Shown one piece after another: positions 7,841-17,058 of a DNA stretch of 60,103 nucleotides. Position numbers and translations under genes: made by a program. The stretch spans positions 1 to 60,103 of the forward strand of contig JAKFWC010000008.1 of assembly GCA_021732975.1 (NCBI GenBank), read 5' to 3'. Under the pieces are notes generated by a model. The model made no database searches. It saw nothing but the letters and a program-made list of their open reading frames with translations, and was not told the DNA's origin. The stretch's first letter is position 1; the number at the start of each line of letters is the position of its first letter. Source of the stretch: Planctomycetaceae bacterium (GTDB taxonomy: Bacteria; Planctomycetota; Planctomycetia; Planctomycetales; Planctomycetaceae).

Positions 7841-9742
7841 TCAATCGCTCGCCGTCTCGTCGAGTGTGCTCGCATTCAGATGCACCTGCGGACTGGTTCC
7901 GTTGGAATTGCGGAACTCGATCACCCGGTCGGCGCGTGATTGCGTCAGGTACCGCGTGAGGTCGACACCCATTTCGGAAATCGCCCGCAGATGTTCGATC
8001 TGGGCACCTTGTATGATGCGGGTGGCGGCATCATCGGTACGGGCATCGTCGAGCTTTTTCTGACGCAGAAATTCGGCCTGTTGTCGACGGACATCGAGTG
8101 CGGCGACCGATTTTTCCTGTGCCAGCACCATCGTGTGCCGCGCTTCGTTGAGTTGCTCGGACCGGCGCTGTCCCGTGCGGGCGAGCTGGCTTTGTAGCTT
8201 GTAGTCTTCGAGCTGCTGCGCCTGTTGTTCGGTCTCACGCTCCAGTTGCAATTTGGTGCGGGCTTCGATGGCCTGGTTGTGCATCTGCTGCAGCGAATCC
8301 GCAGCTCCGTATCCCCGGTAGACCACGTTCGTGATGCGATAACCTGCCTGACTGGCTCGCCCGAGGAGTTGCCGATAGGTGGCGACTTCGTTCAGTTTAT
8401 CGGTCTGATTCTTGAACGCTTCAAAGTCCAGCTTGCCGACGAATTCCACCACGTCGGCGGTGGCAGCATTGACGAAATCGCCGATGGGATCGTGCGTGTT
8501 GTCGAGCATTCGTTCGATATCGGCGAGCTCGAAAAAGATCATCAGACGAATGGTCAGCACCGCGCCGTCGCCCGTGCGGACATCGGGGACATCGTGATAC
8601 ATCTGATCGGGCATCAGCCAGAGCTTCTGGAATACCAGCCCATTCGGGACTTTCTCGATTCCTTTGGAACCACCCTTGGATGCGTGCCATGAAAACGTGT
8701 GCAGCCACTCGCCCGGTTGCGGGAAGAACTGTGTGGGTCCATACACGATGCGACGGGATGTCGCGCGATCGACACCCGTGGCAAGTTCGTTGCGATAAAC
8801 GACAACGGCCTCTTTGGCCGCGAGTTGCAGGCACTCGCGTTTTTCGATGGAGGCATGTTCGCGCGGGTCGCGCCAAATCTGGATCGGCCCGGCGTGATGC
8901 TCCTGCTTCCCGTTGAGGAACCGCACGATCAGAAACTCGCCCGGATGGGCGACGCAGCGCTCCATCGGTACGATGACTTTCCAGCCACGCCACAATCGCT
9001 GTGGACCAGTGATGATCTCCATCCGCCCGTTGGTGTGGCGGACCAGAGCGCGTTCGCCTTCGGGCACAACGTAGTACCACATGCCTTGTCCCTCATGCGG
9101 AGAAATGGTCCGAGGTCGCATCGCCGGTCGTGAGCTAACATCAGTGAGACTACGGCCGAACCCCAGATGTCTCGATGCGGGGACCGTCCCACGCCACGTG
9201 GTCGTGGAGTGTGTTTCGACATCGCCTTCATCCGCTTCGTCGAAATCGATGGCCGTCTCGGTGAACTCGCACAGCATCGAATCCACGGATTCCGTTTGAG
9301 CGGGACCGTAATGTCGATCGATGGCCCGCAGAATATCTTTTGCCGGTGCTTTGACGAACGCGATGTCGACGCCGAGGATGAACCGCAGTTTGTCGGCGAG
9401 CGCCAGATCATCGCGATTGACCGCCGCGAGAGTGACGCGTTCGCCGTTGGATTCGACTGCAATCACGCAGTTTTCGCGAGCGACCGATTCCGGCAGGAGT
9501 TCGATTAACTGTCGAGGAATCGAACGATGCGACAGGTCATGAATCTGCGAGAATCCGGCGACCGAGGTGCCGGATTCGATTTCCCCCATCGCCAACAGAT
9601 CCATTGCCGATGTGGTGTTCGATTCCGCGAACGGAGTCGACACGCCTTCCTGTAAGGCACCACTTTTTTTGAGAAGTGTGTAATTCACGGCGAACGCCGA
9701 AGGACAACGAGCCTGGCAGAAGTTCGATGGCAGCCTCAGCAT
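7841..9742 (-). CDS. MshEN domain fused to vault-like (MVP shoulder/SPFH) protein with C-terminal coiled coil
   Basis: A 633-residue protein with an uncommon domain order. Residues about 74-148 match the GspE N-terminal (MshEN) fold seen in type II/IV secretion ATPases and c-di-GMP sensors (LIELLPESVAREN, then LADKLRFILGVDI). Residues about 220-345 hold two segments like major vault protein repeats, each with a GP turn after a hydrophobic strand (GEFLIVRFLNG, RRIVYGPTQFF). Residues about 355-480 resemble the vault shoulder, an SPFH/Band 7 domain (VPDVRTGDGAVLTIRLMIFF, later DDFxxF-like LDFEAFKNQ). Residues 485-600 are a charged coiled coil resembling the cap helix. No transmembrane helix or signal peptide is seen, so it may be cytoplasmic and oligomeric. 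Starts at 9742 or 9604 (Met47) are both possible. It follows the OB-fold gene by 36 bases. Confidence 0.65.
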   Translation of the reverse strand: MLRLPSNFCQARCPSAFAVNYTLLKKSGALQEGVSTPFAESNTTSAMDLLAMGEIESGTSVAGFSQIHDLSHRSIPRQLIELLPESVARENCVIAVESNGERVTLAAVNRDDLALADKLRFILGVDIAFVKAPAKDILRAIDRHYGPAQTESVDSMLCEFTETAIDFDEADEGDVETHSTTTWRGTVPASRHLGFGRSLTDVSSRPAMRPRTISPHEGQGMWYYVVPEGERALVRHTNGRMEIITGPQRLWRGWKVIVPMERCVAHPGEFLIVRFLNGKQEHHAGPIQIWRDPREHASIEKRECLQLAAKEAVVVYRNELATGVDRATSRRIVYGPTQFFPQPGEWLHTFSWHASKGGSKGIEKVPNGLVFQKLWLMPDQMYHDVPDVRTGDGAVLTIRLMIFFELADIERMLDNTHDPIGDFVNAATADVVEFVGKLDFEAFKNQTDKLNEVATYRQLLGRASQAGYRITNVVYRGYGAADSLQQMHNQAIEARTKLQLERETEQQAQQLEDYKLQSQLARTGQRRSEQLNEARHTMVLAQEKSVAALDVRRQQAEFLRQKKLDDARTDDAATRIIQGAQIEHLRAISEMGVDLTRYLTQSRADRVIEFRNSNGTSPQVHLNASTLDETASD

Positions 9743-9778
9743 CCAGCGACCGCCGGGGCGTTGTCAAGCGGTTCATGC

Positions 9779-10183
9779 TCAAGCCGCTTTCTTCTCTTCC
9801 GGCTTTTCCTCGACAATTTTGATGCTGCCCGGGCCGTCGAGGATGATCTGCGGCTTGTCCATGTGCAGCGTGACTTTGCCCTTCACGATAATCGTCTTCC
9901 CTTTGAAGTGGGCGGCGGGATCGTCGATTTTCGCGTCTTTGAACTTGGTGAGCGTCTTGCTGCCGAGGAAAATCGTGAAGTTCTTTTCGTCCTTGAAATT
10001 TGTTTCGGAATTGAGGAAGCCGACTTCGCCTCGCAGAGACGCCGATTTGACTTCCATCTTAACGGACACTTCCTTGTCGATTTTCTTTGCAGCTTCCGCC
10101 GGAGTGAGCGGCGTGGGCTCGTCCGCGGCGAACAAACTGAACGAAACGACCGGAACCAGCAGCGCAGACATCCACCAATGCAT
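9779..10183 (-). CDS. Exported OB-fold-like protein
   Basis: A 134-residue protein with a signal peptide (MHWWMSALLVPVVSFSLFAAD). The ATG at 10183 is preferred over a TTG five codons upstream because GCGGGAAAA precedes it. The mature part, KIDKEVSVKMEVKSA followed by FTIFLGSKTLTKF and GKTIIVKGKVTLHMDKPQI, has the strand pattern and closing KGKV-x-QIxL motif of small exported OB-fold domains. No catalytic residue is evident and the tail is Lys/Glu rich. It is the first gene of a probable two-gene unit with the vault-like protein and is divergent from the MoxR-type ATPase. The OB-fold call is inference from strand pattern. Confidence 0.6.
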   Translation of the reverse strand: MHWWMSALLVPVVSFSLFAADEPTPLTPAEAAKKIDKEVSVKMEVKSASLRGEVGFLNSETNFKDEKNFTIFLGSKTLTKFKDAKIDDPAAHFKGKTIIVKGKVTLHMDKPQIILDGPGSIKIVEEKPEEKKAA

Positions 10184-10394
10184 GGCATTTTCCCGCAACT
10201 AATGTGACCAGATTCGATCCACTGCGGTGATCTCACCGCGCGGCCTTCGTTACGGCAAGCGTCGGCGAGATGAGAAGTTCGTGAATTCTGCGTGGGACGG
10301 AACGATCGGCTACTTTGCCGCCCGGATTTGCGTTTGCATCCGCCGCGCTATAATCCTTCAAGTTCATGCATGGGTGCAAACTTGAGGATCGATA

Positions 10395-11822
10395 ATGACG
10401 GAACGGCCGAAGACGTTGGGAGAATTGCGGGCGAGCGGGTACCGGAGCGTGCCCGTCAAGCTGGAAATGCGGCGGAATCTGCTGCGGAAACTGCAACGCG
10501 GTGAACCGCTGTTTCCCGGCATGGTCGGATACGAGGACACCGTCGTTCCCCAGGTGCAGAATGCGATTCTGTCGCAGCACGACATGCTCTTTCTCGGCTT
10601 GCGTGGTCAGGGCAAGACGCGAATGTTGCGGATGCTGACGACGCTGTTGGATGACGCACTGCCCATCGTCGAAGGTTCCGAGATTCAGGACGACCCCTTT
10701 GCGCCCCTGTCGAAACTGGCACGGGACCGGGTCGCCGTGCAGGGGGATGCGTGTCCGATTGCGTGGGTGGGCCGCGACGATCGGTATCATGAAAAACTCG
10801 CAACGCCCGATGTCACGATTGCCGATCTCATCGGCGAAGTCGATCTGGTGAAACACGCGGAAGGCCGGCATCTCGCGAATGAAGATGTGATGCACTTCGG
10901 CCTGATCCCCCGCAGTCACCGGGGCATCTTCTGTATGAACGAACTGCCCGATTTGAGTCCGAAAATCCAGGTCGGCCTGTTCAACGTGCTGGAAGAGCGC
11001 GACGTGCAGATTCGCGGGTTCACCGTGCGGCTGCCGCTGGATGTGTGCATGGTGTTCAGTGCGAACCCCGAGGATTACACGAACCGTGGCCGGATTGTGA
11101 CGCCGCTGAAGGATCGCATCGGTTCGGTGGTGCGGACGCATTATCCCCTCACGCGGGAACTCGGCATCCAGATCGTCGAAGAGAATGCGTGGACCCAGCG
11201 CGGCGACGCGCCGGCGGTGCATGTGCCGCGGTTTTTGAAAGAGATCGTCGAGGAAGTCTCGCGGTTGGCCCGGACCAGCCCGCACGTCAATGCGGCGTCC
11301 GGGGTCAGCGTGCGGATGTCGATCGCGAACTACGAAAACCTCGTCTCGCAAGCCGAACGTCGGACGCTGCTGTCAAAGGAAGCGGCGGCCGTTGCGCGGG
11401 TTTCCGATTTGTCCGCGCTGGTTGCCAGTTCCCGCGGCAAGATGGAATTGACGATGACCGAAGAACCGGGGCAAGAAGACAAACTGGTGACCCGGATGGT
11501 CGACGAAGCGATCAAAGTTGTTTTCGATCAATACGCCAACCCGAAGGCGTTTCGGTCGGTGATCGAAGCGTTTGAGTCCGGGAAGACGCTGGAGTTGAGC
11601 GAAAAGCTCACGGCCGCGGAAGTACTGGACCGTATCAACGGTATTCGTGGGTTCCGGGAACAGGTGGATCGGTTGTCCAAAGAATTGGCACCCGAGCTAG
11701 CGTTGGGAGAAACATCAACGGGATTGTCCGCCGCGATTGCGGAGTTCGTGCTGGACGGCTTACACAGTCACAACCGCGTGAATCGCAAACCGAAGGGACC
11801 GGGAACATTGTACGGACAGTAA
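10395..11822 (+). CDS. MoxR/magnesium-chelatase-type AAA+ ATPase
   Basis: A 475-residue AAA+ protein of the chelatase/MoxR clade, often called magnesium chelatase in databases. Walker A is GLRGQGKT (68-75), Walker B-like GIFCMNELPDL lies near 175-188, sensor-1 Asn is in VFSANPEDYTNRG, and RIVTPLKDRIG fits the arginine-finger region. Such ATPases usually work with a von Willebrand factor A partner to activate or insert cofactors into target proteins; no VWA gene is next to it here. The start at 10395 has GAGG 8 bases upstream. It is divergent from the OB-fold/vault-like pair and share a 211-base intergenic region. Confidence 0.85.
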   Translation: MTERPKTLGELRASGYRSVPVKLEMRRNLLRKLQRGEPLFPGMVGYEDTVVPQVQNAILSQHDMLFLGLRGQGKTRMLRMLTTLLDDALPIVEGSEIQDDPFAPLSKLARDRVAVQGDACPIAWVGRDDRYHEKLATPDVTIADLIGEVDLVKHAEGRHLANEDVMHFGLIPRSHRGIFCMNELPDLSPKIQVGLFNVLEERDVQIRGFTVRLPLDVCMVFSANPEDYTNRGRIVTPLKDRIGSVVRTHYPLTRELGIQIVEENAWTQRGDAPAVHVPRFLKEIVEEVSRLARTSPHVNAASGVSVRMSIANYENLVSQAERRTLLSKEAAAVARVSDLSALVASSRGKMELTMTEEPGQEDKLVTRMVDEAIKVVFDQYANPKAFRSVIEAFESGKTLELSEKLTAAEVLDRINGIRGFREQVDRLSKELAPELALGETSTGLSAAIAEFVLDGLHSHNRVNRKPKGPGTLYGQ

Positions 11823-11903
11823 ACGTCCATCGCTTGCCGCATTGCGGGATCACTCAGCGCCGTTTTATGGCCGTTTCCGGCGACGCAGAGCGTTTCGGCC
11901 GTG

Positions 11904-11928
11904 CGTTCCCACGCGGAGCATGGGAACG
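11904..11928. repeat. 25-bp palindromic repeat (CGTTCCCA family), copy 1
   Basis: The stem arms CGTTCCCA (11904-11911) and TGGGAACG (11921-11928) flank a 9-base loop. The exact reverse complement of all 25 bases occurs at 46914-46938. It lies in the 191-base gap between the ATPase and the RNA methyltransferase and has no T-run, so it is not an obvious terminator. Confidence 0.9.
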
Positions 11929-12013
11929 AGAATTCAGCGGGTGCAGACAGTTGCGGCATCTGGTATCATTGGGCGTTTCCGTTCTTTCACCTTGCCGTTG
12001 AAGTTGTGTCTGC

Positions 12014-13189
12014 ATGAGTCGTCTGGAACTGATTGCCACGGCCGCGTTTGGCCTGGAAGCCGTGGTGGCCCGCGAACTGGAAGCGTTGGGTTATGAGGGA
12101 TTGCAGGTCGAAGACGGGCGCGTCCGCTTCATCGGGGACGAACTCGCGGTCTGTCGCTGCAACTTGTGGCTGCGGTCCGCGGATCGCGTGCTGATTCTGG
12201 TGGGGCAATTCCCCGCCCGCAGCTTCGGGCAACTGTTCGATCAGGCGACAGAACTGCCATGGGAACAATGGATTCCCGCGGACGGCAAATTTCCCGTCTC
12301 GGGGAAGTCGATCCGCTCGACCCTCCACCATGTCCCCACCGTGCAAAGCGTCGTCAAGAAAGCGATTGTCGAACGCTTGAAGAAGACGTATCAACGCCAC
12401 TGGTTTCAGGAAACGGGCGTTGAATATCCCATCGAAGTCGCGATCCTCAAAGATCAAGTTTCGCTCACGATCGATACCTCCGGCGACGGTCTGCACAAAC
12501 GTGGTTACCGGCGACAGGTCGGTATCGCTCCTCTACGAGAAACCACCGCGGCCGCGTTAATTCTGCTGAGTTACTGGAATGCCCAGCGGCCGTTTCTCGA
12601 CCCGTTCTGTGGTTCGGGCACGATTGCCATTGAAGCAGCGCTCATCGGTCGCAACCGGGCACCGGGCATGAATCGCAATTTTCTGTGCGAGACATGGGGC
12701 CAGATTGCCCGCGAACAGTGGAAGCAGGCCCGTGAAGAAGCCCGCGATGTAGTGAAGGGGAAGTTCCCCATGCAACTCATGGCGAGTGATATCGATTCAC
12801 AGGCCATCAAACTGGCAGAAGGCCATGCGGCCGATGCCGGTGTAATGGGCGATATCCAATTCCGCACGCTGGATGTGCTCGAATACAAATCACAGCGCGA
12901 ATATGGCGTGGTCGTCTGCAATCCGCCGTATGGAGAACGGATCGGCGACGAAGAGTACGCTGCCGCGATCTACGACGACATGGCCGATGCGTTCGCCCCA
13001 TTAACGACGTGGTCGATCTACGTGTTGACCTCGCATCCGGGGTTCGAGCGCTGCTTCCGCCGTCGGGCTGACCGCCGCCGCAAGCTGTACAACGGCCGGA
13101 TTGAATGCACGTACTACCAATACTACGGTCCCCGTCCGCCGGGCGAGGCGCCGACCGAAATGGTCCCCCTCTTCGGCGATGAACCGTAA
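12014..13189 (+). CDS. THUMP-domain RNA guanine-N2 methyltransferase (RlmL N-half/YpsC type)
   Basis: A 391-residue class I SAM-dependent methyltransferase. Residues about 45-155 form a THUMP RNA-binding domain, followed by the UPF0020 catalytic domain. The SAM loop is DPFCGSGT (196-203), the acidic motif is MASDIDSQAI (256-265), and the amino-methyltransferase motif IV is NPPYGER (303-309). This combination makes m2G in RNA; the length fits the single-domain YpsC-like enzymes rather than E. coli RlmL, which is fused to RlmK. The likely target is 23S rRNA, though tRNA cannot be excluded. The start ATG at 12014 gives the family's typical N-terminus. Confidence 0.88.
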   Translation: MSRLELIATAAFGLEAVVARELEALGYEGLQVEDGRVRFIGDELAVCRCNLWLRSADRVLILVGQFPARSFGQLFDQATELPWEQWIPADGKFPVSGKSIRSTLHHVPTVQSVVKKAIVERLKKTYQRHWFQETGVEYPIEVAILKDQVSLTIDTSGDGLHKRGYRRQVGIAPLRETTAAALILLSYWNAQRPFLDPFCGSGTIAIEAALIGRNRAPGMNRNFLCETWGQIAREQWKQAREEARDVVKGKFPMQLMASDIDSQAIKLAEGHAADAGVMGDIQFRTLDVLEYKSQREYGVVVCNPPYGERIGDEEYAAAIYDDMADAFAPLTTWSIYVLTSHPGFERCFRRRADRRRKLYNGRIECTYYQYYGPRPPGEAPTEMVPLFGDEP

Positions 13190-13264
13190 CCCCGCTTCTC
13201 CACTTGCGGTTTCGCGTCCCGCGCAGATCGCTTTCCAGTATGACGATCCTCGAGCCATCAAATC

Positions 13265-13657
13265 ATGTCCCGACAAGTTCTCAGCGTCGGCCAATGCGTC
13301 CCCGATGCAGCCGCGCTGGAGCGGTTTCTGAAAGCGACCTTCGACGTGCGGATCAGCCAGGCTGACACGGCAGCGGAGACGCTCGATCTGCTGCGGAAGA
13401 ATCCGTACGACCTCGTGTTGATCAACCGCAAGCTCGACGCGGATTACACCGATGGCACGGACATCCTGCGGGCCATCAAAACGGATGAGGCGTTGAAAAC
13501 CACGCCGGTGATGATCGTATCGAACTATCCCGAGTATCAGGACGCCGCGGTGCATCTCGGCGCAGCGTACGGATTCGGGAAAGCGGAGCTGGGGCGCAGC
13601 GACGTTATCGCGCGATTGGAGCCCTTCATTGGGATCGAGAAAGCCACCCCGCTATAG
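13265..13657 (+). CDS. Degenerate response-regulator receiver (pseudo-receiver)
   Basis: A 130-residue stand-alone receiver-like fold. The phospho-acceptor position in YDLVLINRKLD is Asn54 in place of Asp, and the acidic pair expected after the first strand is absent (VLSVGQCV). The Thr/Ser switch (MIVSN) and the conserved Lys (YGFGKAEL) remain. Without the Asp it cannot take phosphate in the usual way and probably acts as a constitutive or ligand-read interaction module. It is convergent with, and 22 bases from, the hybrid histidine kinase, but whether they work together is unknown. The start at 13265 is the only reasonable ATG. Confidence 0.75.
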   Translation: MSRQVLSVGQCVPDAAALERFLKATFDVRISQADTAAETLDLLRKNPYDLVLINRKLDADYTDGTDILRAIKTDEALKTTPVMIVSNYPEYQDAAVHLGAAYGFGKAELGRSDVIARLEPFIGIEKATPL

Positions 13658-13679
13658 CATGGCTGGGCTTCACAGGGAA

Positions 13680-16628
13680 CTATTTAGCGGTCGCGGTAAT
13701 GGTGCAAACGGCAAAGCGGAAGTGCGTGCAGACTTCCAGCAGGTGGTGGCGGTCGATGGGTTTGGTGAGATAGTCATCGCAGCCGGCGTGGAGACATTCT
13801 TCGCGATCTTGCTCCAGTCCGTGTGCCAACAGGGCGATGATCGGTCCCCGGTAGCCATCGCGGCGCAATTGCCTTGTCGCGGCATAGCCATCTAACACCG
13901 GCATCTGCATGTCCATCAAGACGATGTCGAAGGGCTGGCCCTGTTGTTCCGCCCGCGCGATCTGATTGATTGCGTCGAGCCCCTGTTCGGCATAGGTGAC
14001 ATTCGCCCGGGCTTTGCCAAGAGTGAAGCCGATCAACCGCCGGTTCGGCTCGACATCGTCCGCAACCAGAATGCGGGCGCCGTCCAGCACCGATTTCGGG
14101 ATGAGTGTGGGCGCGGGTTCCACATCGGCGATGGGAGAAGATGGTAATTCGATGATTTGCCAGTCCGCCTCCTGCGGGACATCGGCGAGAATCCAGGCGG
14201 TAAATGTGGACCCTTTCCCCGGTTCACTGACGACGGAGATATCGCCGCTCAGCAAGTGGGCCAGCCGACGGGAGATGGACAATCCCAGTCCGGTCCCGCC
14301 AAATTTCTTCGTCGTTGACGCATCGGCTTGCCCGAACGGTTGGAACAGCCGGCCAATTTCTTCGCGGGTCATGCCGATGCCGGTGTCGGTCACCGTGAAT
14401 TTCAATTCTGCGCGGTGTCCCGGCGTGGCGGACATCTCCAGGATCACGTGGCCGGTCGCGGTAAATTTGATGGCGTTGCTGAGCAGATTGACGAGAATCT
14501 GTCGCAGCCGGACGGGGTCGGTGTAGATCACCGTGGGCAACCGCCCCGCGGTGCGAACCTCGAACTGCAAGCCCCGGGATTTCGCCCGCAACTCCATCAA
14601 ACGGCGGGCATCATTCAGAATGCGTGCAGGATCGCATGGAACCGAATCGATTGTCATCTGGCCGGCTTCGATCTTGGAAAGATCGAGAATGTCGTCGATC
14701 AACTGCAGCAGATGCGTGCCATTCAAGCGAATGGTGTCGATCATTTCGAGGCGCGACCGCGGTGCCCGGGCAATGTTGCCTTCTTCGTAGAGCAGGTCGG
14801 AATAGCCGAGAATCGCGGTCAACGGCGTCCGCAATTCGTGGCTCATGTTCGCCAGGAACTCACCTTTCGATCGCGATGAGTCTTCCGCAAGTTTTCGGGC
14901 GTGTTGCAGTTCTTCCGTTTGCTGCAAGAGCAGTGTCGCTTGCATTGCGATTCGGTCTCGCGACGACTGGAGATCTTCGATGAACAATCGGCGTTCGTCT
15001 TCCAATCGTCGCTGGTCGGTGATGTCGTGCAGTGATCCGGCCATCCGCACCGGACGCCCGTTGGTCTCCCATTTGGCTTGCCCGATGGCGTAGAACCAGC
15101 GGTATTCGCCCGCCAGATTCTTCAAGCGGAATTCGCACGTGAACGGAACCCGGCGCTCAAGGTGGGCGTGCAACGCCTCCGTCGTCATCGGCCGATCTTC
15201 CGGATGTACCAGATCGATGAAACCGGAGAACGAGGGTTTCGGTGCGTTCTCCGGGCGGTAGCCCAGCAGCTTCCAAACTTGCGGCGAATGGTAGACCTGG
15301 TCGGTCCGAATGTCCCAGTCCCACAACCCCTCACTCGTCGCGGCCGACATGAGGGCGAATTGTTCCTCGCTCCGTTTTGCCGCCAGTTCTGCCAGGGTTG
15401 CCCGTCGAGCGGCTTCCTGAGCGAAGCCATTGCTGGCTTGAATCACCGCGACCGAGCGTAAAAAATTGCGGGCGATCTCGTCGAGTTCCTCATCCAGCGC
15501 TTCAAACGATGCCATTGCAGGGAGGGTTTCGTCCGTCGGTGAAATCCGGGATAAATCGTGTAACGTGGCCAGCGAACCTTGCACGGCCGTTTGCAGCCAG
15601 AGAATCCCGGCCCATGCCAGGGCTCCGCCCAGGACCGTCGTTCCAAACACGCCCAGGCTCAGCCGTTGCCAGAACGTAGCGGACGCCTGGTGATGCTGTT
15701 CCAGATTCGCCGTGCAGAGGATAGCGGCCTGTTCGGCGGCCTGTCGGGCGGCGATACCGTCGCGCCAGATGGCGTCGGCATCGATCGGATCGGGATCTTC
15801 CGTCCCGCCGCGCGTCTGAATGCGGTCGAGCATTCGCGAGAAGTCCTGCAAACGTGCGGCCAGGACCGATCCCGATTGTTCCACATATTGCGGATTCGCT
15901 TGCTCCAGACGTTGCAGCATCTGCGTGGCGTCAGCTTCCGCTTGCCGGGCACGACCCAGATTCAGGAATAAATCGCGACGATGTTTGTCGGAAGTTGAAC
16001 TGATAACGCTGGTCGTCCCGGAGTCCATCACGGTTCCCAGACGGGCGACCAACGTGGGAAGGGAATGGGCAACATACCATTCCACCGGTGTGCCGGCGTG
16101 ATCAATCTCGTACTCGAGTTCGTCCATGGGGGCCGTCGCCGCGATGACCTCCACGAGGCGGTCCAAAGTCTGTTGATGCTGTTGTCGCCAGACTTTTGGC
16201 ACGACATCGGCAGGCCGCGTCGGCAGCATGCGGAGGGCCGTCAGAAAGAGCCGGGCTTCCGGATGTTCGCGCTTTCGGGCGACCTCGCGATCCCAGTTGT
16301 CGACTTCCAGTTCGACGAGGCACTGATGGATTTGATTGTCGAGGGTTTTGAGGGCCTCGGCATTCTCGTGTAGCGATTCCGGACACGGCTCCAGTCCGAA
16401 ATCGGCTCGATATGCCAGTTGATGCAGCAACCGGGTGAAGGTTGCGACCCGATGCACGCGACGGACCGCGCGCATTTCCTGCTCGCCCCATTGCTGAATT
16501 TGGACGCCTTGCCAGAACAGCAGCAGAATCAGTGGTAGTCCGAGAATCGCACCAATCAGCGCCTGCATCTGCGTCAAACGCAGGCGTTTCAGCGATCGCT
16601 TCGCGGCACGGATCCAAGAGAACGGCAT
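13680..16628 (-). CDS. Hybrid sensor histidine kinase with PAS and receiver domains
   Basis: A 982-residue inner-membrane sensor. TM1 is about residues 22-42 and TM2 about 322-346, with a helical periplasmic sensor domain of about 280 residues between them. A PAS/PAC domain (about 420-545) has the DLVHPEDR motif. The HisKA phospho-acceptor is His597 (NMSHELRTP). The ATPase domain shows the N box (NLLSNAIKF), G1 (DTGIGM) and G2 (GGTGLGL). A C-terminal receiver carries Asp906 (VLMDMQMP) and the late Lys (YLTKP). No HPt domain is present, so a separate phosphotransfer protein would be needed. No cognate output gene is adjacent; the nearby pseudo-receiver is a candidate partner only by position. 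Confidence 0.93.
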   Translation of the reverse strand: MPFSWIRAAKRSLKRLRLTQMQALIGAILGLPLILLLFWQGVQIQQWGEQEMRAVRRVHRVATFTRLLHQLAYRADFGLEPCPESLHENAEALKTLDNQIHQCLVELEVDNWDREVARKREHPEARLFLTALRMLPTRPADVVPKVWRQQHQQTLDRLVEVIAATAPMDELEYEIDHAGTPVEWYVAHSLPTLVARLGTVMDSGTTSVISSTSDKHRRDLFLNLGRARQAEADATQMLQRLEQANPQYVEQSGSVLAARLQDFSRMLDRIQTRGGTEDPDPIDADAIWRDGIAARQAAEQAAILCTANLEQHHQASATFWQRLSLGVFGTTVLGGALAWAGILWLQTAVQGSLATLHDLSRISPTDETLPAMASFEALDEELDEIARNFLRSVAVIQASNGFAQEAARRATLAELAAKRSEEQFALMSAATSEGLWDWDIRTDQVYHSPQVWKLLGYRPENAPKPSFSGFIDLVHPEDRPMTTEALHAHLERRVPFTCEFRLKNLAGEYRWFYAIGQAKWETNGRPVRMAGSLHDITDQRRLEDERRLFIEDLQSSRDRIAMQATLLLQQTEELQHARKLAEDSSRSKGEFLANMSHELRTPLTAILGYSDLLYEEGNIARAPRSRLEMIDTIRLNGTHLLQLIDDILDLSKIEAGQMTIDSVPCDPARILNDARRLMELRAKSRGLQFEVRTAGRLPTVIYTDPVRLRQILVNLLSNAIKFTATGHVILEMSATPGHRAELKFTVTDTGIGMTREEIGRLFQPFGQADASTTKKFGGTGLGLSISRRLAHLLSGDISVVSEPGKGSTFTAWILADVPQEADWQIIELPSSPIADVEPAPTLIPKSVLDGARILVADDVEPNRRLIGFTLGKARANVTYAEQGLDAINQIARAEQQGQPFDIVLMDMQMPVLDGYAATRQLRRDGYRGPIIALLAHGLEQDREECLHAGCDDYLTKPIDRHHLLEVCTHFRFAVCTITATAK

Positions 16629-17058
16629 GAATTCACGCGATAATGTGGGCTGTCATATTGGGTTTTTGTCCACAGCGGCGGCAGAGACAAACGCTTAAAT
16701 GGGGAATCTCCCTTATAGAAAAATCGGCGTCGGGGCTTTCACGAACGACAAAACTTTGTTGAAGTTTGGCATTCGAGTGATTCACGCGGTTGGTCTGCAG
16801 GCGTGTTTTGCCGAGTCTCTTCTACCGAAGGAATCGATGGCAGCCGGTTTAACGGTTATGACGAACGATCGCGTCACGATGCCGATTTTTCGTGAAACAG
16901 GATCGAGTTTGACAATGCCGAGGCTGCGGGCGAAAGGGCCGAAACGGATGGTTTTTATCCGGGGAACACCGTTCACCAGTCGTTACCGCGAGGGCAACGC
17001 GGTACAACAGTGAAGAGAGATCGTCGGATAATTCGCTGTGCAGTAAGGATGTCGGGAC
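16629..17058. other. Intergenic region upstream of ribH, no convincing gene
   Basis: This 430-base gap separates the divergent kinase and ribH. An open frame at 16699-17013 (104 codons) has no recognised domain, no ribosome site and overlaps open frames on the other strand, so I do not call it. I looked for the conserved FMN-riboswitch boxes that often precede riboflavin genes and did not find them. Confidence 0.5.

Noticed and set aside
16699..17013. 104-codon open frame upstream of ribH
   Set aside because: No ribosome site, no recognisable domain, and it overlaps open frames on the other strand in a promoter-type gap.
16700..17058. FMN riboswitch in front of ribH
   Set aside because: The conserved FMN-box sequences and multi-helix junction were not found.
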